From: Centipeda periodontii DSM 2778
GTDB taxonomy: Bacteria; Bacillota; Negativicutes; Selenomonadales; Selenomonadaceae
Length of the DNA stretch: 64,000 bases
Direction of reading: 5' to 3'
Assembly: GCF_000213975.1 (NCBI RefSeq)
Contig: NZ_GL892076.1
Location: 1,377,337-1,441,336, forward strand
Shown here: in pieces, positions 16,573-25,005 of the stretch
How the letters are laid out: every line of letters begins with the position of its first letter
Numbering within the stretch: the stretch's first letter is position 1
The notes under the pieces: generated by a model
What the model saw: the letters and a program-made list of their open reading frames with translations, nothing else
Database searches by the model: none
What the model was told of the DNA's origin: nothing
Translations under genes and position numbers: made by a program

Positions 16573-17295
16573 ATGTTCGCGAGGATCAAACGTGATATTC
16601 GCGTTATCTTTGAGCGTGACCCTGCGGCGCGGAGCACGATCGAGGTCTTGCTCTGTTACGGCGGTCTGCATGCCATCTGGCTTCATCGTATATCGCACGC
16701 ACTCTATGTGCGCGGCTGGGTGCTCCTCCCGCGCCTGATCTCCAACTTCGGACGATTTCTGACGGGCATTGAGATCCACCCCGGGGCAAAGATCGGCGAG
16801 GGGCTCTTCATCGACCACGGCACGGGCATTGTCATCGGCGAGACAGCGGAGCTTGGCAAAAATGTTACGCTCTATCAGGGCGTGACACTCGGCGGCACGG
16901 GCAAGGAGAAGGGCAAGCGCCATCCGACACTCGGCAGCAATGTCGTTGTCGCCTCGGGCGCGAAGGTGCTCGGCTCGTTCACCGTGGGCGACCATGCGAA
17001 AATCGGCGCAGGCTCTGTCGTGCTGAAGCCCGTGCCGGCACATGCGACCGTCGTCGGCATCCCGGGGCGGATTGTCATGATGAACGGACAGCGCGTTCGT
17101 ACGGAGGAGGATTTTCTCAGAGCACGGGAACTTTCGCTTGAATGCGAGGAGAGCGCGGAGGAGATCGCAAGCGAGCTGGATGTCGATCTTGATCACGACA
17201 TGCTGCCCGATCCCGAGGCGGAGATAATCGAGCAGATGCGGCAGGAGATCGAGGTGCTGAAAGCGCGCCTCTCCGAACTGGAAGAACGAAAATAG
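16573..17295 (+). CDS. cysE: Serine O-acetyltransferase
   Basis: A 240-residue enzyme acetylating L-serine with acetyl-CoA as the first step of cysteine synthesis. It has the N-terminal SATase helix region and a left-handed beta-helix of hexapeptide repeats: [49 protein letters not shown]. The start at 16573 (MFARIKRDI) follows AGAGGAAG; an in-frame ATG 24 bases upstream has no site. The acidic, coiled tail (about 185-240) is longer than the minimal enzyme. It heads the cysE-cysS-mrnC cluster typical of Firmicutes, here without gltX in front and with no T-box leader that I can see. Confidence 0.95.
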   Translation: MFARIKRDIRVIFERDPAARSTIEVLLCYGGLHAIWLHRISHALYVRGWVLLPRLISNFGRFLTGIEIHPGAKIGEGLFIDHGTGIVIGETAELGKNVTLYQGVTLGGTGKEKGKRHPTLGSNVVVASGAKVLGSFTVGDHAKIGAGSVVLKPVPAHATVVGIPGRIVMMNGQRVRTEEDFLRARELSLECEESAEEIASELDVDLDHDMLPDPEAEIIEQMRQEIEVLKARLSELEERK

Positions 17296-17307
17296 AGGAG
17301 AGTTATC

Positions 17308-18735
17308 ATGCTTACCGTATACAATACAATGACGCGAAAAAAGGAAGCGTTTCATCCGCTGCATGCGGGCGAAGTCAGCATCTACTGTTGCGGCGTGACG
17401 CCGTACAACGATCCGCACATCGGGAACGCGCGCCCCTTTGTCACATGGGATGTCATCCGCCGCTATCTTGCACGCAAAGGGTACAAGGTACGCTATATCC
17501 AGAACTTTACGGATGTGGACGATAAGATCATCCATGCCGCGAATCGCGAAGGCGTGACGTGGAAGGAGATCTCTGATCGCTACATCGCCGCATATTTCAA
17601 GGCGATGGACGCGCTCAATGTACGCCGTGCCGATGTGTTCCCGCGCGTCTCCGAGACGATGGAGGACATCATCCGCATGATCGAGACACTGATTGCGCGC
17701 GGCTATGCGTATGTGACGGAGGCGGGCGATGTCTACTATCGCGTGGAGGCGTTCGCGCATTACGGTCGCCTCAGTGGGCGCAGCCTCGATGATATGGAGG
17801 CAGGTGCGCGCGTCGAGGTCAACGAAACGAAGGAGCACCCGATGGACTTCGCCCTCTGGAAGGCGGCAAAGCCCGGTGAACCCTCATGGGAGAGCCCGTG
17901 GGGGCAGGGGCGTCCCGGCTGGCACATCGAGTGCTCGGCGATGTCCGTGAAATACCTCGGTGATGCCTTCGACTTCCACGGCGGCGGCAACGACCTCATC
18001 TTCCCGCACCACGAGAATGAGATTGCGCAGGCGGAGCCGTGCATTGACGGCGATGAGAAATTTGCGCGCTATTGGTTGCACAACGGCTTTATTACGATCG
18101 ACAACGAGAAGATGTCGAAGTCGAAGAACAACTTCTTTACGGTCAAGGACATCCTCAAGGAATTCCCGGGCGAGGTCATCCGCTTCTTCATCCTCCAGAC
18201 CCACTACCGCAGCCCGCTCGACTTCAGTGACGAGCGTCTGCATGAGGCGCAGACGGCACTGGATCGTCTTCGGAATGCGAACACGGTCATTGCAGAGCTC
18301 TCACAGCGCGAGGGGACATCGGACACGGCGGCAGAGCTGGCGGTGCAGGCTGAGACATTCCTGCGTGACTTCGACGCAGCAATGGACGACGATTTCAACA
18401 CGGCGCTTGCGATCAGCCAGATGTTCGGACTTGCGAAGGAGATCAACCGCTACCATCAGGAGATCGAGCGCGGCGTTGCATTCGATGCGGCAAACTTTAA
18501 GAAGGCGGCGGATGACTATCACGCGATGGCGGCGATCATCGGCATCTTTGAGCAGGAGGAGACGCAGGCAGACGATGGGCTTGCCGATGCCCTCATGGAG
18601 CTCATCATTGGCATTCGTCAGGAGGCGCGTGCAGCGAAGAACTGGGCGGTCGCGGACAGGATTCGCGACGGGCTCAAGGAGGCGGGCGTCATTATCGAGG
18701 ATACGCCGACGGGCGTACGCTGGAAAAGGGCTTGA
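17308..18735 (+). CDS. cysS: Cysteinyl-tRNA synthetase
   Basis: A 475-residue class I aminoacyl-tRNA synthetase. The zinc/HIGH region is [18 protein letters not shown], further zinc ligands lie in WHIECSAMS and the HHENE motif, and the KMSKS loop is EKMSKSKNN near residue 270. A C-terminal DALR-type anticodon-binding domain is present. Full length. It begins 12 bases after cysE, coupling cysteine synthesis to its charging. Confidence 0.97.
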   Translation: MLTVYNTMTRKKEAFHPLHAGEVSIYCCGVTPYNDPHIGNARPFVTWDVIRRYLARKGYKVRYIQNFTDVDDKIIHAANREGVTWKEISDRYIAAYFKAMDALNVRRADVFPRVSETMEDIIRMIETLIARGYAYVTEAGDVYYRVEAFAHYGRLSGRSLDDMEAGARVEVNETKEHPMDFALWKAAKPGEPSWESPWGQGRPGWHIECSAMSVKYLGDAFDFHGGGNDLIFPHHENEIAQAEPCIDGDEKFARYWLHNGFITIDNEKMSKSKNNFFTVKDILKEFPGEVIRFFILQTHYRSPLDFSDERLHEAQTALDRLRNANTVIAELSQREGTSDTAAELAVQAETFLRDFDAAMDDDFNTALAISQMFGLAKEINRYHQEIERGVAFDAANFKKAADDYHAMAAIIGIFEQEETQADDGLADALMELIIGIRQEARAAKNWAVADRIRDGLKEAGVIIEDTPTGVRWKRA

Positions 18736-18741
18736 GCGCAC

Positions 18742-19236
18742 ATGAAGTTTGAACGCTTTCAGCATCTCGTGCGCATGATGTTCCTGCCCGATGCAGCGGG
18801 TAATATCCGCACACGCTATGAGCATGTGGATGCGACGCATATACATCCGCTCGTTCTCGCCTATGTGGGTGACGCCTACTTTCACCTCTACGTGCGCATG
18901 CGCCTCCTCTCCTACGAACAGGCACAGGTGCAGGCACTTCATTCGTTCAGTGCGCAGATCGTTTCGGCACTCTGGCAGGCGCATGCCTATCGCGCCATTT
19001 CGGATATGCTCACGGAGGAGGAGCAGACGATCTATCGGCGCGCGCGCAATACAAAGAGCCACGCACCGCGCAGCGCGTCCGTCGCGGACTATCATACGAG
19101 CACGGGCTTCGAGGCGCTGCTCGGGAGCCTTTACATACGTAAGGAGCACGAGCGCCTTGAGGAGATCGCGGAGGCGGCATTTCAGATCATCGCCAAAGAG
19201 ATGATGAATCAGCAGGAGCAAACGCATGGAAATTAA
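18742..19236 (+). CDS. mrnC: Mini-ribonuclease III
   Basis: A 164-residue RNase III-type catalytic domain without a dsRNA-binding domain, involved in 23S rRNA 3'-end maturation in Firmicutes. The signature LVLAYVGDAYFHLYVRMRLL contains the catalytic acidic residue, and NTKSHAPRSASVADYHTSTGFEALLGSLYI is the second conserved block. Slightly longer at the N-terminus than the Bacillus protein. It starts 6 bases after cysS and overlaps thyX by 11 bases. Confidence 0.93.
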   Translation: MKFERFQHLVRMMFLPDAAGNIRTRYEHVDATHIHPLVLAYVGDAYFHLYVRMRLLSYEQAQVQALHSFSAQIVSALWQAHAYRAISDMLTEEEQTIYRRARNTKSHAPRSASVADYHTSTGFEALLGSLYIRKEHERLEEIAEAAFQIIAKEMMNQQEQTHGN

Positions 19237-19864
19237 ACTGATTGCAAAGACACCGAACTATCTAAAGACATGCTGGACGGCGGCACGGACATGCTACAGT
19301 GCGGACTCGCCGATCGAACTTCTTGCACAGGAAAAGACGGATGAAGAGATGTTGCGCCTCCTCGAACGCATCATGACGAGCAAGCATCTTTCGGTGGTGG
19401 AGCACTGCACCATGACCTTCGCTGTCAAGGATGTTTCGCGCACGCTGCTCGCGCAGTACAGCCGCCACCGCATCGGCGTTTCACTGAGCGTGCAGAGCCA
19501 GCGCTACGTTTCCGAGCAGTCCGCGAAGCAGACGGACGGACTCTTCGGTCACGTCGTCCCGCAGACGATCGCCGACAACAATGAAGCCTATGTACGTTAT
19601 ATGGCGTGCATGCGCGAGATTCAGGCGGCGTATGACGACCTGCTCGCGATGGGCGTTGCAAAGCAGGATGCGCGTTTTGTCCTGCCGGGCGGTGCGTGTA
19701 CGAATTTCGTCACGACACTCAACCTGCGCTCCTTTATGGATGTGTATGAGAAACGCGTACGGACACCCGGTGCACAGTGGGAGATCAAGGAGATGATGCT
19801 CCGCATGCGTGATCTCATTGTTGCCGAGGAATCATGGCTTGAGCGCTTTATCCCGCGCGGATGA
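19226..19864 (+). CDS. thyX: Flavin-dependent thymidylate synthase
   Basis: A 212-residue FAD enzyme that methylates dUMP using methylenetetrahydrofolate and NADPH, replacing ThyA. The ThyX motif is SRHRIGVSLSVQSQRY; the spacing from RHR to the second Ser is 8 residues, the longer form of the RHRx7-8S signature. VVEHCTMTF and LRSFMDVYEKRVRTPGAQWEIKEM are further family blocks. It overlaps mrnC by 11 bases and sits inside a cluster where Firmicutes usually pass directly from mrnC to rlmB. Confidence 0.95.
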   Translation: MEIKLIAKTPNYLKTCWTAARTCYSADSPIELLAQEKTDEEMLRLLERIMTSKHLSVVEHCTMTFAVKDVSRTLLAQYSRHRIGVSLSVQSQRYVSEQSAKQTDGLFGHVVPQTIADNNEAYVRYMACMREIQAAYDDLLAMGVAKQDARFVLPGGACTNFVTTLNLRSFMDVYEKRVRTPGAQWEIKEMMLRMRDLIVAEESWLERFIPRG

Positions 19865-19879
19865 TGTAGGGGGCGCGCA

Positions 19880-20731
19880 ATGAAAGCGAAAGAACAGCGC
19901 ACGGAAAAGCGCAGAGAAAAACACGCTGAGAAGAACCTTGCAAAACATGCGGAAGCGCGCACAGCAGAACAGCCCGCCCATATTCTTGCCGGACGCCACG
20001 CGATTGTCGAGGCAATCAAGGCGGGGCGCGGCATCAACCGCATCCTGCTCGCGGACGGACTGCACGGAAACTCCGTGCATGAGCTGCGCGATCTTGCGCG
20101 CGAGCACGGCATTACGGTAGATGTTGTGGGGCGTGCAAAGCTGGACGCCGCCGTGCCCGAGGGCGTGCGTCATCAGGGGGCACTTGCCTACGTCGCGCCC
20201 GTCGCCTATGTCGCTGTCGAGGAGATTATCGCGTCGGCGCGGGAGCGCGGCGAGGATCCTCTGCTGCTCCTCTTGGACGGCATCGAGGATCCGCAAAACC
20301 TAGGTGCTCTCCTCCGAACGGCGGACGCCGCGGGCGTGCACGGCATTCTCCTGCCGCGACGTCACAGTGTACCGCTCACGGAGACCGTCGCGCGCGTCTC
20401 GGCGGGAGCACTCGAATACGTACCCGTCGCGCGCATCGGCAACATTGCGCAGACCATGCGCGCGCTGAAGGAGCAGGGCTTTTGGATTGCAGGCACGGAT
20501 ATGGCGGGCGAGGAGATGTATGACCGTGCAAACCTCACGGGTGCGCTCGTGCTCGTGATCGGCAGCGAGGGGCGCGGCATGAGCCGCCTCACGCGCGACC
20601 TCTGCGACTTCACCGTGCGCCTGCCGATGCACGGAAAGATCAACTCGCTCAACGCCTCGGTCGCGGGTGCAATCCTCATGTACGAAGCATTGCGCCAGCG
20701 CACGGCAAAGGCTGCGGTGCAGCATGGCTAG
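19880..20731 (+). CDS. rlmB: 23S rRNA (guanosine-2'-O-)-methyltransferase RlmB (TrmH/SpoU family)
   Basis: A 283-residue SPOUT-fold SAM-dependent methyltransferase. A basic, probably disordered leader (residues 1-32, rich in Lys/Glu/Ala) precedes a substrate-binding domain starting at HILAGRHAIVEAIKAGRGINRILL. The catalytic knot motifs are LDGIEDPQNLGALLRTADAAG, IGSEGRGMSRLT and LPMHGKINSLNASVAGAI. It overlaps the next gene by 8 bases. The order mrnC-(thyX)-rlmB-rae1 supports the assignment. Confidence 0.94.
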   Translation: MKAKEQRTEKRREKHAEKNLAKHAEARTAEQPAHILAGRHAIVEAIKAGRGINRILLADGLHGNSVHELRDLAREHGITVDVVGRAKLDAAVPEGVRHQGALAYVAPVAYVAVEEIIASARERGEDPLLLLLDGIEDPQNLGALLRTADAAGVHGILLPRRHSVPLTETVARVSAGALEYVPVARIGNIAQTMRALKEQGFWIAGTDMAGEEMYDRANLTGALVLVIGSEGRGMSRLTRDLCDFTVRLPMHGKINSLNASVAGAILMYEALRQRTAKAAVQHG

Positions 20732-21257
20732 GCAGCGCGAGAGCGAGTACTACCTCATCGACGGCTACAACGTTATCAACGCATGGCCGGAGCTCATGCG
20801 CCTGCGCAGCAATCTCGACGAGGCGCGTGATGTCCTCGTCCACATCCTCACAGAGTACGGTGCCTTCGAGAACTACGAGATGACCGTCGTGTTCGATGCG
20901 TTTTTTACCGAGGACGAGGAGCACGAGCTGCAGATCACGGATCGGATGAAGGTCATTTACACGGGGGCGGGGGAGACGGCGGACAGCTGTATCGAGCGCC
21001 TTGCCTATACGGCGGTGCGCGCGGGACGCGAGGTGCATGTCGTTACCTCCGACGGCGCGGAGCAGAGCGTCATCCTCGGCGCGGGCGCCTACCGCATCAC
21101 CTCGCCCGAGCTGCGCCGCTCCGTGAAAAAGGCGAAGAAGCTGATGAAGGCGGAGTACATGAATCCGCACATTCAGCCGCTTGCGCGCAGCGAACTGCAC
21201 GAGCGAATCGACAGCGACACACTCGCACGCCTTGAAGAACTGCGGCGGAGAAAATAG
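20724..21257 (+). CDS. rae1: NYN-domain ribosome-associated endoribonuclease (Rae1/YacP)
   Basis: A 177-residue PIN-like NYN nuclease. The opening YYLIDGYNVINAWPEL contains the first catalytic Asp, VVFDAFFTEDEE the second acidic cluster, and VVTSDGAEQSVILGAGAYRITSPEL the third. In Bacillus, Rae1 cleaves mRNA in the ribosomal A site and lies after rlmB, as here. The start at 20724 overlaps the rlmB stop; the reading frame extends further upstream without support. It is the last gene of the cluster; sigH, which follows in Bacillus, is absent. Confidence 0.9.
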   Translation: MARQRESEYYLIDGYNVINAWPELMRLRSNLDEARDVLVHILTEYGAFENYEMTVVFDAFFTEDEEHELQITDRMKVIYTGAGETADSCIERLAYTAVRAGREVHVVTSDGAEQSVILGAGAYRITSPELRRSVKKAKKLMKAEYMNPHIQPLARSELHERIDSDTLARLEELRRRK

Positions 21258-21317
21258 AAATGCAGAAAACGATCATCACAATGATGTAATGGGCAAAACT
21301 CTATCTGGAGGCACCTT

Positions 21318-21704
21318 GTGATACATGCCATTTGCAAAATAGACCTTGCCCTATATCGTGTTGTAGCTCCTGATGTTGCCACCGATGATGTTATTATTAC
21401 AAGTGAGCGAATCGAGCATATTCGCGCAAGGCATCCAAGTGATTTCGATGACTATAGGAAGTATTTTGCAGAGATTCTGCAGAAGCCGGACTATATTTTG
21501 GAGAGTAAACCGTATACGGCAGAGGTGCTGAAAGAGATTTCGCATAACGGGAAGAAATGCAAGTTGATTTTACGGTTGCAGACCAGCAAGGATCCGGAAG
21601 GACGCAAGAATGCAATCATCACGTTCTTACACATACGTGACAGCGAGTGGAGGCGACTTCTTCGCAATAAGAAAATCCTTTACAAAAGAGAGGGAGAAGT
21701 ATAA
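21318..21704 (+). CDS. PBECR-type nuclease-fold protein (orphan toxin-like)
   Basis: A 128-residue protein resembling the phage barnase-EndoU-ColicinE5/D-RelE-like (PBECR2-type) nuclease domain. Conserved-looking blocks are VIITSERIEHIRARHP, EILQKPDYILESKP, LILRLQTSKDPEGRKNAIITFLHI and LRNKKILYKRE; the HIRARH and Arg/Thr/His positions are the likely catalytic set. A GTG start at 21318 lies 6 bases after GGAGG. Base composition is visibly more AT-rich than its neighbours, suggesting transfer. Such domains occur in phage polyproteins and toxins; no protein antitoxin is adjacent. Its end overlaps a promoter for the downstream structured RNA. Confidence 0.75.
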   Translation: MIHAICKIDLALYRVVAPDVATDDVIITSERIEHIRARHPSDFDDYRKYFAEILQKPDYILESKPYTAEVLKEISHNGKKCKLILRLQTSKDPEGRKNAIITFLHIRDSEWRRLLRNKKILYKREGEV

Positions 21705-21707
21705 AAT
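21679..21707 (+). promoter_or_regulatory. Candidate promoter of the structured RNA
   Basis: -35 TTTACA (21679-21684) and -10 TAAAAT (21702-21707) are separated by 17 bp, placing the start of transcription near 21714, a few bases before the RNA's closing helix. It overlaps the end of the nuclease gene. Confidence 0.5.
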
Positions 21708-21717
21708 AAAGATGTAT

Positions 21718-21856
21718 TAATAGTAATTTGAGGTGGGAGATTTCGTCCAGCCCACACGCCGATGGCACGACAGGGGAAACCCGAGTAGATGCAGGAGAAC
21801 TGGACGCCTGCCAAATTACTATTATCGGAGAGCCGCCCGGCAACGGGCGGCTTTTT
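21718..21856 (+). ncRNA. Candidate structured small RNA of unknown class
   Basis: A perfect 13-bp closing helix (21718-21730 with 21812-21824) encloses a second perfect 7-bp helix CGTCCAG/CTGGACG (21744-21750 with 21800-21806). Inside this are two small hairpins: GCC-GAT-GGC (21758-21766) and GGG-GAAA-CCC (21773-21782, a GNRA tetraloop). A strong terminator follows at 21832-21856, and a promoter lies just upstream. No gene in the same direction follows before 22110, so it is a free-standing RNA rather than a leader. I compared it by eye with common riboswitch, SRP and ribozyme consensus motifs without a match. Confidence 0.6.
21832..21856 (+). terminator. Terminator of the structured RNA
   Basis: A perfect 8-bp stem GCCGCCCG/CGGGCGGC with a GCAA loop, followed by five T. 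Confidence 0.9.
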
Positions 21857-21909
21857 GCTGGCGAATTGTCAAGTCAAGTGCAACTTTTTCTTCTTGAGTT
21901 TACAATCTA

Positions 21910-22073
21910 AGGAACCACTGATAAAATGAAGTCCGTCAGATTGGCGCAGATTTTTTCGTCCGATTGAGGCAGCAAACCGGACGCATAGCCAAAGCTATGT
22001 GGAGGATTTGCTAACGAAAAGCGGACAAAAAAGATGTGCTAAGATGGCGGTGCTGAATTTATCAGTGATTCCC
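21910..22073 (+). repeat. MITE-like dispersed repeat, full copy 3
   Basis: About 164 bp, ends AGGAACCACTGATAAA and TTTATCAGTGATTCCC, flanked on both sides by TA (CTAAGG at left, CCCTAAG at right), compatible with a TA target duplication. Central CATAGCC/GCTATG hairpin present. The internal frame seen in copy 2 ends here at an early TGA. Together with the RNA gene it fills the 406-base interval between coding genes. Confidence 0.85.
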
Positions 22074-22110
22074 TAAGTGCAACAACCCCCGGAAATTTTG
22101 TGCGCCGTTA

Positions 22111-23559
22111 TTACCACCGCTTCGTCTTGCGCCAGAACGAGGGGCGCAGGAGGATCAGCAGGGTGAATATTTCAAGGCGGCCGAGCAGCATGGAGATACA
22201 GAGCACCGCCTTTACAAAGTCGGAGAGCGGCGCATAGGTGGAGGTCGCGCTTACGATGCCAAACGCGGGGCCGATGTTGCCGATGGTTGTGATGGCGACG
22301 GCGATCGCGTCGAACGGGAGCAGACCGTCCATCGTGAGGAGGAACGCGGTCACGAAGATGATCGCGAAGTAGAGGAAGAAGAACGTCCCTACGCGCAGGA
22401 GCATCGCACTGTCCACATGTGCGCCGCCAAGCGAGATGTCGACAACGCGATACGGGTTCAGCTTCTGGAGGATGACAGCGCGTGCATTGCGTACGAGAAG
22501 GATGATGCGCGCAACTTTGATGCCGCTTGCCGTCGATCCTGCACAGCCGCCGATCGCCATGAGGAGGAGCAGGAGGAGTTTCGAGAATGTCGGCCACGTT
22601 TCAAAGTCTGCCGATACAAAGCCTGTCGTGGAGAGCGATGTCACCTGAAATATGACGAAGCGTACAGCTGTCGCGAAATCCATCCCCATCTCAATGATGA
22701 GGTTGAGAGCGACGAGCAGCATGGCAACGAGGATCATGCAGAGATAGGTGCGGAACTCCGTATTCCGCAGAATGACGGACGGGCCCTTGACCCACGCACG
22801 GTAGTAGAGGGAGAAGCTGCCGCCTGCAAGGAACATGAAGAGGGCAGTCCACAGTTCGAACGGCAGACTGTGAAAGTGCATTGTGCTGTCGTCGTATGTC
22901 GAAAAACCGCACGTTCCAATCGTCGACATTGCGTGTGTGAGGGCGATGCTGAAGTCCACGCCGCAGAGCATGAAGATCGCTGTTGTAAACGTCGTAAATA
23001 TGAGGTAAATCTTGAAGAGTGCCATCGTCATATCGCGCAGGCGCGGCATGACGCGATCCATCGTCGGGCCCGCCCCCTCGGCGTTATACATATAGATGGT
23101 ACTTGCGCCGGACTGCGGCAGGAGCGCGATAAAGATCACGATGATACCGAGGCCCCCAATCCACGCCGTCATCATGCGCCAGAAGAGGAGGCTGTAGGGG
23201 AGGGAGCCGAGCGAGGCAAAGACCGTTGCCCCCGTTCCCGTGAAACCGGAGATGCTTTCAAAGAGCGCGTCGAGAAAGCCGAGATAATTGCCGAGCAGGT
23301 AGGGGAGCATACCGAGAAACGTCCCCGTGAACCAACCGAACGCCGTGATGGCGATGCCCTCGCGCGCCGTCAGCTCCTCGGCAGGCTTTCCGTAGCGGCG
23401 GAAGCCGACGCCGACAAATGCGCTGACGAGTACGGACAGCGTGAACGCCTCACGGGTCGGCTCGTCGCCTGCGACTGCAAGAATGAGCGGGATCACAAGC
23501 GCCGCCGCCATTGCGAATGAGAGGCGCGAGAGAATGTAGTTGACGGTGTAGATATTCAT
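22111..23559 (-). CDS. trkH: TrkH/KtrB-type potassium channel subunit 1
   Basis: A 482-residue polytopic membrane protein of the Trk/Ktr/HKT superfamily. Four membrane-pore-membrane repeats carry filter glycines in GFTGTGATV, IGTCGFSTY, LSTTGFVSA and IGNIGPAFG. KtrB/TrkH channels pass K+ (or Na+) and are gated by a cytoplasmic TrkA/KtrA ring, encoded upstream in this operon. Length fits the family. It begins 6 bases after the second channel gene, as the last gene of the trkA-channel-channel operon. Confidence 0.93.
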   Translation of the reverse strand: MNIYTVNYILSRLSFAMAAALVIPLILAVAGDEPTREAFTLSVLVSAFVGVGFRRYGKPAEELTAREGIAITAFGWFTGTFLGMLPYLLGNYLGFLDALFESISGFTGTGATVFASLGSLPYSLLFWRMMTAWIGGLGIIVIFIALLPQSGASTIYMYNAEGAGPTMDRVMPRLRDMTMALFKIYLIFTTFTTAIFMLCGVDFSIALTHAMSTIGTCGFSTYDDSTMHFHSLPFELWTALFMFLAGGSFSLYYRAWVKGPSVILRNTEFRTYLCMILVAMLLVALNLIIEMGMDFATAVRFVIFQVTSLSTTGFVSADFETWPTFSKLLLLLLMAIGGCAGSTASGIKVARIILLVRNARAVILQKLNPYRVVDISLGGAHVDSAMLLRVGTFFFLYFAIIFVTAFLLTMDGLLPFDAIAVAITTIGNIGPAFGIVSATSTYAPLSDFVKAVLCISMLLGRLEIFTLLILLRPSFWRKTKRW

Positions 23560-23565
23560 AGCGTT

Positions 23566-25005
23566 CTACCACCTGTGTCCCGTGTCTTCGAGGAGGGAGC
23601 CGATGAAGAGAAAGAAAGCAAAGATCTCGATGCGCCCGAGGATCATGAGGAGAGCGCAGAGGAGCTTCGTCCAGATGGGCAGGCTCGTGACCGTATCCAG
23701 ATCTGCGAGCGAGGCGACGCCGCCCGTTGTCGTCAGGCAGGAGACCGTCAGAGTGATCGTTTCGATGGGGCTGAGTCCGGCGAGGGCGATGAAAAGGCTG
23801 CTGATGGAAAAGACCGTCGCGGAGATGAATGCAAGCACGAGAATGCGCCCCGCAGAGTGCAGAGGTACAATTCCACCGCCCTGCCGCACGGCAAACACCA
23901 TGCGCGGATGCAGTGTCCGCAGCAGTTCCGTCCACGAAAGTGAGATGAGGACGAGCACGCGCGATATGCGGAAACCGCCCGCCGAAGAACCCATGCAGCC
24001 GCCGATGACGGCGAGCAGGATGAGCAGCAGTTCGGAGCCACTATGAAACGAGATTTCCTCCTGCAACATGAGCCCGTTCGTCGAAAGAAAGGAAATGGCG
24101 TAGAAGAAACCGTAGCTGACGGCACGCGCAATCGTCTGCGTACCGTGTAATATGGGCAGAATTGAAAGCAATGTTCCCGCACAGAGAAAGAGCGCGAAAA
24201 AGGAGCGCAGCTCCATATGCTGTGTGAGTTCGGTGTTCGACCTGCGGTGCAGCATCTGCCAGAGTGTGAGGAGCGGCAGCGCCGAGAGCAGGGCGACGAG
24301 ACCGCTGCCCAGCATGAGCAGCGGAGTGGGAGGAAGTCCGCCGGTAACCGGACCCGCGCCCGAGGAGATGGTAAAGAGCGCGAGGATGAGCGCGGGAAAA
24401 ATCTCATCGCCCGCCGCGAGGTAGATGATGACAGCGATGACTGTGATTGCAATGTAGATCAGTGTCATCTCGCACATGGGGCGCATCATTCGGTTCCAGA
24501 GCGGACTGAAGAGTCGTTCCTGCCGTACGGTGAAGTCAACGCCGAAACAGCCGCTCACGACGGGCAGCACCGATACGAGGATTACGATGAAGAGTAGACC
24601 ACCGAACCAGCTCATCAGTGCACGCCAAAGGATGAGTGAGGGCGGAAGCGTCTCGTTGAGCGCCGTCATGCCCGTTGTCGTGAGCGCGGAGATGCACTCG
24701 AAGAACGTGTCCACGGGCGAGAGGTGCAGCCCCGCCAGATGAAACGGCAGCATGCCGAGCACAGCGAGCAGGAACCAGACGGAAAGGAGGAAGAGCGTCC
24801 CCTCCTCGACCGAGAGCTGACGCATATGGCTGCGCCCCATATTGCCGAACACCATGCCGAGGATCGCGGTCAGAACGCCGAGCGCGAGAAACGATCCCGC
24901 AAGCGGATCGCCGAGCACAAAGCCATAGCCGAACGGGATGAGGTAGATCGGCGCAAAGACATATGCCGTACGTCCCATGAGCACCCAGAACAAATCGAAA
25001 CGCAT
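23566..25005 (-). CDS. TrkH/KtrB-type potassium channel subunit 2 (divergent paralogue)
   Basis: A 479-residue paralogue of the adjacent channel. Its four predicted filter segments are TTTGMTALN, SGAGPVTG, STNGLMLQ and TTTGGVAS: the glycines are kept but the surroundings differ from the first copy, so selectivity or gating may differ. The first approximately 45 residues form hydrophobic segments. The start codon shares one base with the trkA stop (TGATG), indicating tight translational coupling. Confidence 0.9.
   Translation of the reverse strand: MRFDLFWVLMGRTAYVFAPIYLIPFGYGFVLGDPLAGSFLALGVLTAILGMVFGNMGRSHMRQLSVEEGTLFLLSVWFLLAVLGMLPFHLAGLHLSPVDTFFECISALTTTGMTALNETLPPSLILWRALMSWFGGLLFIVILVSVLPVVSGCFGVDFTVRQERLFSPLWNRMMRPMCEMTLIYIAITVIAVIIYLAAGDEIFPALILALFTISSGAGPVTGGLPPTPLLMLGSGLVALLSALPLLTLWQMLHRRSNTELTQHMELRSFFALFLCAGTLLSILPILHGTQTIARAVSYGFFYAISFLSTNGLMLQEEISFHSGSELLLILLAVIGGCMGSSAGGFRISRVLVLISLSWTELLRTLHPRMVFAVRQGGGIVPLHSAGRILVLAFISATVFSISSLFIALAGLSPIETITLTVSCLTTTGGVASLADLDTVTSLPIWTKLLCALLMILGRIEIFAFFLFIGSLLEDTGHRW

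Noticed and set aside
21718-21824. Assignment of the structured RNA to the cobalamin, THF or c-di-GMP riboswitch classes
   Set aside because: Short similarities (CCTGCC, GAGTAGATG, GGGGAAACC) lie in the wrong context, the rest of each consensus is missing, and no gene follows to be regulated.
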